A DNA stretch of 64,000 bases from Phyto melanocephala (taxonomy: Eukaryota > Arthropoda > Insecta > Diptera > Rhinophoridae). Position 1 is the stretch's first letter. Every line of letters begins with the position of its first letter. The DNA is taken from assembly GCA_941918925.1 (NCBI GenBank), contig OW799237.1, positions 72,737,126 through 72,801,125 on the forward strand, read 5' to 3'. Positions 44,258-53,197 of the stretch are shown here, piece after piece. A model generated the notes under the pieces. That model did no database searches. It was not told the origin of the DNA and saw nothing but the letters and a program-made list of their open reading frames with translations. Position numbers and translations under genes: made by a program.

Positions 44258-45363
44258 TATACCCGCCACCAAAAAAATGCTGGGGGTATATTCATTTTGT
44301 CATTCCGTTTGTAACACATCGAAATATCCATTTTAGACCCAATAAAGTATATATATTCGGAATCAGGGTTTGATTTGATGACGATCTAGCTATGTCCGTC
44401 CGTCTGTCCGTCTGTTTAAAGCACGATAGAGGTCGGGCCGAAAAAGCTAGGCGGCTCATTTTGCCAGAATATTTCTTGTACCCAAGGTTTGTTTGGTATT
44501 GAAAATGGTCTAAATCAGAATATTAGGAAGAGAGTTATAGCTCGTAATAGGTCGAAAAAAACCGTGTCCTTCCAACATCGAATAAAATGAAATTGTGTCC
44601 AAACGCATTAACGTAGAGACATAAAATTTCGAATGTATATTTCCTGAATAAGGAAAGGCGTTATAGATCAAAACGTACGAAAATTTATACCGCGCAGTGT
44701 ATTTTTCGGTATATTTAAAATTTAAAAATTAATAAAACTGACAAAATTAAATATACGATTCTGAAATTTTGTAGGCATTGCTTTTTGGTCAAAGGCTTTA
44801 GTGTAACAGAAAATAAATGTGACACGCCCACCTTTTATATAACGTTTTATCTCAAATTCATATAATTTCTCTATGAATAAAGAGTTTGGAATAATAAAGG
44901 ACTACATTGAAATATCAAAGTTTTGTTCAATAGCAGAAAAAACTTCGACACGCCTACTATAACGCCCACTTTTCACGTTATCCACTGTTAGTGAAATTTA
45001 AAAGCTAAAAAACCGATAAGATTAGAGGTATGATGATGAAATTTGCTACATATATCACTTTAGTCAATTTTGTTGAAAATTAGGTGACACGCCCACTTTA
45101 ACGCCTACCTCCCATATAACGGTTTATCTTAAATTCATATAATTTCTCCATGGAAAAAGATTTTGGAAGAATAAAGGACTATATATAAATATCTCAGTTT
45201 TATTTATTAGCAGAAACAACAATGACACGCCTACTTTAACGCCCACTAAATTTAGGAAAATATTTTACTAGCATATCGAAGTTATTCAAAGAAAGTGATA
45301 CATATTTTAGTACAAAGAGATTATTCCATAGCGATTACTGTTAAAAAACATTTGTGCTATAAA

Positions 45364-47067
45364 TAGGGGTTTTCGCGGGAATTTGAGATATTTAATCTTT
45401 CCGATTTCCCGGGATTATTTTTTGGGATCCCGGGAAATGAAAAAGGTGGTTGCGGTTCAACATTTCTTTTTCATAAAAATTTTTTCTTCAAGGTTTCTTT
45501 TTAATTTTACATTTAAAAATATTTTTACAAATAATTCGATATACTTTTTGAGGTTATGTGTTCAAAAATTAAAAAAACTCAGCCCACGTTACCAATACTT
45601 CAAAATTTCTATAAAGAAAGAGTTAAAATTTTTTGAGGGAAGTGGTCAATAAACTCAAAATATTGTATATTTGTTAAATGTGCTTTTAACTATTCGTACA
45701 ACATCGATATAAACTAAACGAGTGTTTGCTGTAACAGGGCAATCTATATATATAAAAGTGAAACTCTGTGTGTGTGTGTGTGTGTGTAAGCTATAGACTC
45801 CGAAACTGTAAAACCGATCGGGCTCAAACTTTGGTAAGTTGTTGTACACATACCAGGGAGTGTTTATGGGTGAAAAAAGTGGGCGGGGCCACGCCCATAA
45901 AAAATTAGTTATCAGTTTTAGCTACTTGCACTTGACCGATTTTTCTGAAACTTTGCACACATATCGAGCTGTCATGACTAAAAAATTTTGTGATAAGATA
46001 AGTGGGCGGGGCCACGCCCCTAAAAAAGTTTAAATTTTGAGGTACTTGCACTGGACCGATTTTTTTTAAACTTTGCACACATATTAAGCTGTCATGACTT
46101 TATAATTTCGTGATTAAAAAAGTGGGCGGGGCCACGCCCATAAAAAATTAATTATCAGTTTTAGCTACTTGCACTGGACCGAACTTTCTGAAACTTTGCA
46201 AACATACTCAGCTGTCATGACTTTATACTTTCGTCATTAGAAGAGTGGGCAGTGCCACGCCCATTAAAAAAAAGGTATCATTTTGAGGTACTTGCACTGG
46301 ACCGATTTTTCTGAAACCTTGCACACATATTGAGTTATCATGACTATACAGTTTCGTATTTAGAAAAGTGGGCAGTGCCACGCCCATAAAAAAAGGTATC
46401 ATTTCGAGGTACTTACACTTGACCGATTTTTCTGAAACTTTGCACACATATTGAGCTGTCATTACTATACAGTTTCGTAATTAGAAAAGTGGGCAGTGCC
46501 ACGCTCATAAAGAAAAAGTTATAGTTTTTAGCTTTGCACTTGATATTTGATTAAAATTTAGAATGCGATTAAAATTCATGAAGGGGCGTAGCAACGCGCG
46601 CCGGGATTTTCTAGTTTGTTAATAAAATCAGAAATAGACTTTGAACATATTAAAAGATTATTTTCTAAGTCGTTAAAAAATGATATACGTTATATTTTTT
46701 TAATTATACATTGTAAAAACATGTTTTTGAAATTAAATTGTAATGATTTTATTTATGATCTCATAGCTGAAGTACCCGTATTTCTGTTTCTTGTGCTTAT
46801 ATTTGATATCGTATCTAGAGAACAATATTTTTATCAATAAGAAATATTTTTACTCAATTTATATTTTAAATTCAAGTTTCTTTATTAATTTTTATAGATC
46901 TGAAGTGTTTCTCTTATATGAGAAACTATTTTATGCTTTTTAATAAAAAGTTTTTTATTATTAAAAAAACAAATTTACTTTTTATTTGTTTTGCTGCGGG
47001 ATCCCGGGAAATTAAAAAATAAATCTCACATTCCCGGGAAACAAAAAATTGTGGAAAAAAAGCCCTA
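45364..47067. mobile_element. non-autonomous hAT element with 8-bp target duplication
   Basis: Perfect 8-bp duplication GCTATAAA at 45,356-45,363 and 47,068-47,075. The ends are TAGGG(G/C)TTTT and its complement, followed on each side by CCCGGGA words (TTTCCCGGGATTATTTTTTG left, GGGATCCCGGGAAATTAAAA right), typical of hAT ends. A Helitron occupies 45,743-46,614; the remaining about 830 bp has no transposase similarity. hAT elements always make 8-bp duplications, so the assignment is good. Confidence 0.85.
45743..46614 (+). mobile_element. non-autonomous Helitron, copy B
   Basis: 872 bp from TCTATATATATAAAAGTGAA to CGCGCGCCGGGATTTTCTAG, between A (45,742) and T (46,615). After a (GT)n run and CTATAGACTCCGAAACTGTA it carries about six monomers of 110-120 bp with GTGGGCGGGGCCACGCCC or GTGGGCAGTGCCACGCCC. 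It is the same family as copy A at 38,116 but with one more monomer and a changed 3' tip (GGGATTTTCTAG rather than GGGTTTGGCTAG). Inserted inside the hAT. Confidence 0.88.
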
Positions 47068-47140
47068 GCTATAAAAGTACGGAAAATTGGTGGTGGGTAT
47101 AAGAGATTCGGCACATCCGAATATAGTGCTCTTACTTGTT

Positions 47141-47400
47141 ATTATTTTGAATTAGCAGTAAAGTTTTTATTACGCATTTAGCGTTTATTTTAGCATTTTT
47201 TATTTACTTATTTGGCATATTTTGGAAGTACTCAATATAGAGAGAGAGTTGTATTGGTCTGTCAATAATGTGAATGATTGACAATTGGAAAGAAAACGCT
47301 GCCTAATGATATTGAATATTTATGGTCAGAAACTTAGAATTGCTTTAATAAATCTACCTTAAGGCTAAACATTTTTAAAAAAAATTTTTAGCGCGATCAA
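47141..47400. other. short non-coding stretch
   Basis: Nothing recognised between the nested repeat and the hAT transposase fossil. Confidence 0.5.
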
Positions 47401-48325
47401 CAGTGACATGCCACCATTTAAATTAGTTCATGCTTGTGATAACAGATGGTGGTCAGTTGAGTCAGGTGTAAAACGCATATAAAGTCAGTGGCTGGAGTTA
47501 AGAACTCATTTTGATATTGTTGCATCAAACAAAAATTTTGAACATATTTAAGACCAGATGTCCAAAAAGTAAAAAAAAAAATGTTCCAAAGTAATGATGC
47601 TGATTTGATTTTATTGTTAACAGAACCACAACATCTCTTGAAAAATCTTTCCTACCAAATTAATCTTAAGTCTGACTTTTTTATCCCTTAGATTTACACC
47701 GCGAAGATTTTTTTGGTTCCAATCCCGTATTTCAATTAAAATTACGAAAAGGTGTTGGAATCAAATCAAACATTTGTCGAAATTGCAATTAAAGTATCAG
47801 CTTAGACAAAAAATACCACAAGATTATTAAATTCAAAAATTTTTCTGTTGAAAACAGTTTGACAACTAACAGATTTAAAATACACAACGTTTTTAAAGAA
47901 GAAATGCTAGATTTTTCTGTAGAAGAAGTAACAATTTCAGAACAGCAGTAGTAGAAACTACACTCAAGGGATTGGATTGATCATAGTTCAACCATAAAAT
48001 TTGGAATAAATATATATGATTATCAAAATGCATTGAATGAAAATATTTTTAAGGAATTTACCTTATTCTTAATGAAATGTTTGGTCTTACCATTTATTAG
48101 TGAGGAATTTGAAAGAGTTCTTAATGTTGTTGAATATTATAAAAACTAAAACTAGAAATATAATGATATTAAATGCATGAGATCGTTGCTCTATATTAAA
48201 TGCGGCTTAAAAAAGCTGAATTCGATCTAATTAAAAATTGCAATAAAAACATAAATTTTTACAATTCGAACGACTCATCTAAAGATAAGAAAGAGTACTC
48301 ATTTGGCGATAATTTTAATTTATAA
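47401..48325 (+). pseudogene. hAT transposase, C-terminal half, degenerate
   Basis: Plus-strand pieces: PPFKLVHACDNRWWSVESGV, KRI, a stop, SQWLELRTHFDIVASN (the 'TRWLS...I..W..L..yF' block of hAT proteins), FQSNDADLILLLTEPQHLLK and FKNFSVENSLT. The hATC dimerisation domain is NALNENIFKEFTLFLMKCLV, LPFISEEFERVLNVV and LLYIKCGLKKAEFDLIKNC, stop at 48,323-48,325. The family has 'LP.SNA..ERvFS' where this copy reads LPFISEEFERVLN. The N-terminal BED finger and first catalytic acids are missing. It is not part of the nearby small hAT, whose ends lie at 45,364-47,067. Confidence 0.78.
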
Positions 48326-48419
48326 TTAATTTTATATTTAACATATAATTAAATGATTTTGAGCCACATATATAACTGAAGCTACTTTGATTTTAAATTT
48401 TTTTTTTGAAAATATGTGT

Positions 48420-48640
48420 GTAATACTGAATTTATCAATTGCTTTAGTGTATAAACTTAGTTTGACAGTGCTATCTTTTAAATTTTCTATTTTGCTACAC
48501 AAATATAATTGAACGTCATCTGCGTACATATGCATTTCTGCTGTGGCAAATCATTTATTTATATTGAGTATAAAAGTGGTTTCATTACTAAAACCTGTGG
48601 AAGACAATGGGACTTTAATTGTTTACGTATACAAAAATAA
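48420..48640 (-). pseudogene. non-LTR retrotransposon RT fragment (YADD region)
   Basis: The minus strand reads, over two frames, LPQ..VMKPLLYSI..INDLPQQK and MHMYADDVQLYLCSKIENLK, which corresponds to the family pattern 'GLPQGS.LGPLLFSIYINDLP...hMYADDVQLYLS'. This is the palm of a LINE reverse transcriptase with catalytic YADD, only about 70 residues long. Both sides run into unrelated DNA. It differs from the LINE at 18.8 kb in region and probably in clade (R1/LOA/jockey cannot be resolved). Confidence 0.72.
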
Positions 48641-49508
48641 TGGCGGTTAAATATTTAAATACAAAGACATAAGATCAGTTGCAATTAAAAATCTTATTAT
48701 ATTTGGTAGCAAGTACATCAAATGCTTTCTAGTGATTTAGGAGAAAACAAACAACCGTGTAACCATCATCCATGTAGCCACATATTTCCTACGAAACCTC
48801 AATGAAAGCTTTAGAGCAGCTCTCTTTCGGGCGCAAGTCGAATTGCCGATAACTGCGAAATAACGTAACATTCAGAACAAAATTTCAGAGCCTTTTTTTA
48901 CTTTTCAACACTTATTTTAATAGCTTCATCGAACATTTTGCATAAATTTCGAAATGAAAGTTATTCACAAAAGAAATTAAAATTTAAAGTCAAATATTTC
49001 AGTTTCACTGCAGTTCAACTTCAATTTATATGTCAAACCAAGCGTAGGAAATTTCTTAAGAACCAGTTGAAAATCATTATTGGCAGTTAGTTAGTAGAAG
49101 ATATCTGGATAAGTTTTGATAGAAGAAAATTAAGAAATTATTTCGTTAATTAAGTTTTTTTCCATGAATCTATCATGACAATGAGTTTTCTTTAATCGCG
49201 CTTAATTTTTCATTATATGAACGTGAGCTTACATTTGTGTAAGCAAACAAAACAGAGCATGTGTATTAATAATTTTATATAAAGTAAGCTGCGTGATCTT
49301 GCGTGAAAAGTGATTTAAGATGCCATTTATAGATTAAAACAACTAACAAATCTTTACATTTATAAATATTGTGTGATCTTTATAATAAATTTGCATATTT
49401 CGTTAATTATTCGGTGAGTCTCAAATTATTAATGTCATTTACGTTATTTTTGCAGTCACACAAAAAGCTGGTTGCCGTTTACGTTAAAGTTTAATGGCTT
49501 GTTTAAGG
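48641..49508. other. non-coding stretch
   Basis: No gene recognised. 48,755-48,860 (CCATCATCCATGTAGCCACA; TCTCTTTCGGGCGCAAGTCG) is less AT-rich, with no frame of note. Confidence 0.45.
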
Positions 49509-49658
49509 TTTTCAATAAGAGTGATATGATTTCTTTAAAAAACACACTTATTGTTAAACAAATTCAAAAATTTTTTTTTTATGAGAAGTACAATCGATAC
49601 AATTAAGTTCTAAATAAAACATCATTCTGCAGGAACGAATTCGATGAACCTACTTTCG

Positions 49659-50117
49659 ACCACTTTCATCTGAGCGTTAAAGTAAATAAACAAAATCCAC
49701 AAAAATCCTTAAATGATAGTTTGGTGTGTTTTTAGTCTGGTGGAATCATCGGTCTGTACTTGTTTCGAAATAAAGTTGGTGACAACGTTACTGTCAATAG
49801 AGAGCGGTATAGATCAACCCAAATTGTTATGGCCGGATTTGGAAAAAGTTGATCTTGACAAAATTTGTTTCCAACAAGACTGCGGGGCTACGTGCCATAC
49901 AGCAAATAAATACAACAATTGAATTGTTGCGAGAAAAGTTTGGAGATTCGATTATTTTAAGAAATTGTTATTTTAAATAGCCTTCAAGAAGTTAGACTAT
50001 TTCTTGTGGGGTTATTTAAAGTCATTGGTCTTTCGAAATAAGCCTGACTCTCTTCAAGCTTTACAAGTCAATATTGAATGTGCCATTCATGATACACGAC
50101 TTGATTTAGTGGACAAA
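49659..50117 (+). pseudogene. mariner-family transposase, C-terminal half
   Basis: Over three frames on plus: MIVWCVFSLVESS/GIIGLYLFRNKVGDNVTVNR (catalytic-domain middle), PDLEKVDLDKICFQQDCGAT with CHTANK (family: WFQQDGATCHTA; a C is inserted in the QDGAT motif), TIELLREKFGDSII, KKLDYFLWGYLKSLVFRNKP and DSLQALQVNIECAIHD. The N-terminal half and first aspartate are missing between the left inverted repeat and this piece. At 50,118 it changes abruptly into BEL reverse transcriptase on the opposite strand. Dead. Confidence 0.82.
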
Positions 50118-51050
50118 GGTGTAACTGAAAGGCTTCTGGAATTTCTCCCTTAAAAATATGTCTGGATATTTGCAATGTCTTCAAAGTGGTCAAATCATTT
50201 CGAAATGTGATCCACTTGGTGTGCATGGATTCAGGTAATGATTGATCCCAATCTAGTTTTAATTCCCATAATTCTTGAATGAATATTTTTGCGGTAACTA
50301 TGATGGGAGACAGAATTCCAAGAGGGTCGAATAATCTTGCCAAGTCTGATGTGACTGTACGCTTAGTAATTCTCTTGGTTGCATCAGTGTTAACTTTAAC
50401 GCTCAGCTTATCATTTTTGGGAAGCCAGGTTAGTCCCAATGTTTTTATGGTATCTACATTTGCGTTATCAAAATCCAAATTTACTTCTAAATCTTCTTGT
50501 GGAATGTTTTGAATCAATTTTGGATGATTAGCACACCATTTTCGTAGAATAAAACCGCTTTCTGTCATGATTTGCTTGAGTTGATCTTGTATGTAAGTTG
50601 CAGTTACTAAGCTATTGGATCCCCCCAAGCCATCATCTACATAGAAATTTTCTTTAAGAAATTGTGAAGCAAGAGGATATCGCACAGCATTCTCTTTAGC
50701 CAATTGCTGGAGACACTTAGTGGCCAGATATGGAGCAGCCCTTGTGCCATACGTGACAGTGTTGAGTTGATAATATGTTATGGGTTGTGAGGCATCCTTT
50801 CTCCAAATTATGAGTTGAAATTGGCGATCTTTTGGTGAAACTAAGACTTGCCTATACATTTTTTCGACGTCGGTGGTGAAAACGAATCTTGGCATTCGGA
50901 ATCTCAAGAGTATGGTAAATAACTCACTTTGTACTATCGGTCCTGTGTACATGAGATCGTTCAAAGAATATCCTGTAGATGTTTTAGCTGATGCATCAAA
51001 TACAACTCGGATTTTAGTAGTTGAGCTTTCTGGTTTCAATGGCTTCCATG
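50118..51050 (-). pseudogene. BEL copy 2 reverse transcriptase
   Basis: The minus-strand frame 51,165-50,068 reads RT from about 51,050: KPESSTTKIRVVFDASAKTS, FVFTTDVEKMYRQV (first D), YYQLNTVTYGTRAAPYLATK, ENFYVDDGLGG (catalytic YVDD) and LARLFDPLGILSPIIVTAKI, ending QISRHIFKGEIPEAFQLH at the junction. Codons upstream of KPLKPESS are gag sequence read in the wrong frame, so the start of RT, protease and gag zinc knuckles are deleted. The RT core itself is open and its catalytic residues are intact. The last 15 codons of the frame belong to the mariner. Confidence 0.88.
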
Positions 51051-52210
51051 GATTGAAATCGTGTTTCAAGAAAGCCCAAAAGATCCTTGACTTCCTGTAG
51101 CTCTTTTGGATTCTTAATTGATCTCTCATAGAGAGCATATACACTCCGATCCATTTTTTTGACAAGGATGTGGATCAGCATGGGATCCCAGGAAGCAGTG
51201 TCAATTCCAATGTTGTTTAAGGTATGCAAGCATTCTTGTGTGATATCATGCAGCTGCTTGATAGCTGCAGCTGACGGTCCGGCAGAAGATTGGTCAAGCA
51301 GCTGTTGAATTAAAGTTGTGACAATAATTCTCTGATTGTTATATCTTTCTTGCAAGAGATTCCACGCGGTAGCGTAATTTTCTGCAGTAGCAGAGAGATG
51401 ACTTATTAGCCTTTCAGCCTCGCCTCCCACGTTGGACTTCAAATACCACATTTTTTGCACTGCTGGTATTTGTTGACTGTCTACCAATTGGGAGAACAAG
51501 TCAAAAAATGCCCGCCACTTCAGATAATCTCCATTAAATTTTGGAATGGAGATTTTAGGCAATGGGATAATGTTGTTCGACACTAATGCGGGACCCTGCA
51601 ATTCATCATGGGACAACTTTCGTACCTTGCCTTCTAAGGAGATAAATCGTTCTTCATTATAACCTTGCTGAATCGGATCGTCACAATTTTCGGCAATTTC
51701 AAAATGGAGGCCTTCTATGTTTTGCCATAATTTTTTGGCTATTGCCACATCCTGATTTGTTACATCGTCTTCAAATAAGCGTTCCAGAGATGCCATCACT
51801 GCAGCTTGTCTGCGCATTAGCTTCAGAAGTTCACCTGATAATATTGGTGGTCCTTCTGCGCTTGTTGTTTGATGTGTTGGGTTTTGAATTTGTGCCTTGG
51901 CTGAGGTTTGAGTGGATTTCAACATCGCTGCTTCGAATATTTCCTTGTATTGCTGGACGATGTTCATTATTGCGGTATAGTAGTCTTCCGTGAAATATTT
52001 ATGCTCAATTTGCATATCTTCCAGTAAACGAATTTGGTTATCATTCGTCTCGAATTTTGACCACTCTTCATCTAATCTTCGTAGCCTCTCTTGAAAGTAG
52101 CTCACGGAAGTCTTTCTTGATATTGGATCCTTCTTGTAGTTCCGAATTATTGTTTCAATTCGGTCGCCAATCTGCTTTTGCAATTGTATTAGTTCATTAA
52201 ATGAAGCCAT
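51014..52210 (-). CDS. gag: BEL copy 2 gag (capsid region, C-terminus deleted)
   Basis: The ATG at 52,210, just after the leader, opens 398 codons. The first 120 residues are charged and helical (LIQLQKQIGDRIETIIRNYK). The DUF1759 capsid domain follows at about residues 220-390: LPKISIPKFNGDYLKWRAFF, MWYLKSNVGGEAERLISHLS, NLLQERYNNQR, IGIDTASWDPMLIHILVKKM and DLLGFLETRF. About 13 residues later the frame crosses a deletion junction (51,031-51,055) into RT sequence and stops. The zinc knuckles are absent. The open frame has no other lesion, so a truncated gag could be made if transcribed from the adjacent LTR. Confidence 0.85.
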   Translation of the reverse strand: MASFNELIQLQKQIGDRIETIIRNYKKDPISRKTSVSYFQERLRRLDEEWSKFETNDNQIRLLEDMQIEHKYFTEDYYTAIMNIVQQYKEIFEAAMLKSTQTSAKAQIQNPTHQTTSAEGPPILSGELLKLMRRQAAVMASLERLFEDDVTNQDVAIAKKLWQNIEGLHFEIAENCDDPIQQGYNEERFISLEGKVRKLSHDELQGPALVSNNIIPLPKISIPKFNGDYLKWRAFFDLFSQLVDSQQIPAVQKMWYLKSNVGGEAERLISHLSATAENYATAWNLLQERYNNQRIIVTTLIQQLLDQSSAGPSAAAIKQLHDITQECLHTLNNIGIDTASWDPMLIHILVKKMDRSVYALYERSIKNPKELQEVKDLLGFLETRFQSMEAIETRKLNY

Positions 52211-52236
52211 AGTTTCTTCTGTTTAGTTCTGTGTTT

Positions 52237-52440
52237 CAGGGTACGTCAAAGGTCCTTTGTTCAGGATCCTCCCTTTTTTGTTGAAATTCACGTATAGAAA
52301 GTCCTGTGTTCAGGATCTTTTTGTTTTGTTGCAAATCCTGTGGTCAGGATAACGGTAAAGGTCCTGTGTTCAGGATCCTTTTGTTGTTTGATGAAAATCC
52401 TGTGGTCAGGATCACGTTGAAAGTCCTGTGGCCAGGATCA
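52237..52440 (-). repeat. six TCCTG..CAGGA hairpin repeats in the BEL leader
   Basis: TCCT(G/T)TG(T/G)(T/C)CAGGAT occurs at about 52,253, 52,302, 52,336, 52,362, 52,398 and 52,424. Each copy is an inverted repeat (TCCTG/CAGGA) with a 5-6 base loop, spaced 24-49 bp with T-rich spacers. They fill the leader between primer site and gag start. Position and self-complementarity suggest an RNA role such as packaging or dimerisation; this is inference. Confidence 0.75.
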
Positions 52441-52454
52441 CGTCGGGGTCACCA
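52441..52454 (-). promoter_or_regulatory. primer binding site of BEL copy 2
   Basis: On minus TGGTGACCCCGACG, two bases after the LTR end (..TAAACA TT). It begins with the TGG that pairs with a tRNA CCA end. The tRNA was not determined. Confidence 0.65.
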
Positions 52455-52456
52455 AA

Positions 52457-53102
52457 TGTTTAATTCAGTCGATACTGAATTTGGTTAAACTAGTCTGTTT
52501 AACCTATTGTTTTTTTTTTACTTATTCTACAGGGCGACGAGCCGAGTAGCGTTTGATTAGTTGTTCAGGCAGTAACACCAGAACAATTGGATTGAGTAAC
52601 TCAAGCACTTGGAACTTGGTTACTTGGAGAGAAAATAGTCAGAATGCAATTAACACAAACAGTTGAATGTTTCTCTTTCTTTATTTTGAAAAGTTAGTTA
52701 TTAAATACTAAATTATTGCTGATTACTAATTATTAATTATGAATAATACATACATAATTACTATTTAATTTGCTGAATTTTAAGTGGAGTGCAGTTCATT
52801 GCACACACAATCAATTTGCTGTCGTAGCAAAAAGGTGCAATGACTTTTGCTGCGAGTTAAATTACATAAACAATAAATAAATAAACACAATTAAATTGCT
52901 GTTATAGCCAAAAGGGTGCAATGACTTTTGGCTGCGAATTAAATTACATAAACAATAAATAAATAAACACAATTAAATTGCTGTTATAGTCAAAAGGGTG
53001 CAATGACTTTGGCTAAGAATTAAATTAAAAGTCTAAATAAATGCTAAATGTGCAAGCAAAAACAACAAGCGGTAATTTGATTGTGAATGTTTTGAACATA
53101 CA
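52457..53102 (-). repeat. single LTR of BEL copy 2
   Basis: 646 bp, on minus from TGTATGTTCAAAACATTCAC to CGACTGAATTAAACA (TG..CA), preceded by CGCCGGGG and followed by the primer site. It lies between the envelope stop and gag, as expected for a one-LTR circle or a tandem pair. It contains an 82-bp tandem repeat (see separate entry). A TATA or initiator site could not be fixed with confidence. Confidence 0.85.
52811..53030. repeat. 82-bp tandem repeat inside the LTR
   Basis: 2.7 units starting at 52,811, 52,891 and 52,973: TTAAATTGCTGTTATAG(C/T)C AAAAGGGTGCAATGACTTTT, then GGCTGCGAATTAAATTACAT AAACAATAAATAAATAAACA. The units differ by a few bases; the first is most diverged. Repeats in the U3 part of LTRs often carry enhancer sites; none can be named here. 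Confidence 0.85.
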
Positions 53103-53197
53103 CCCCGGCGTTGAACTACGTAAGTTCAACAAATAATAATTACAACTAAAATTAACAAATAGATTATTATTCATAAATTTTATTAAAAGCTTAGAGC

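Larger units (their letters stand above)
44258..47140 (+). repeat. 'TATACCC/CTTACTTGTT' dispersed repeat, host of nested inserts
   Basis: Starts TTTTTATACCCGCCACC with GTTTGTAACACATCGAAATA and CCCAATAAAGTATATATATT CGG. It ends GGTGGTGGGTATAAGAGATT CGGCACATCCGAATATAGTG CTCTTACTTGTT, so CCGCCACC and GGTGGTGGG form inverted ends. Inside, a block of about 267 bp is tandemly repeated (from 44,819 and 45,086), each with GACACGCC(C/T)AC and TTCATATAATTTCTC. A hAT with its own target duplication sits at 45,364-47,067; without it the repeat is about 1.2 kb. No coding capacity. Confidence 0.7.
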
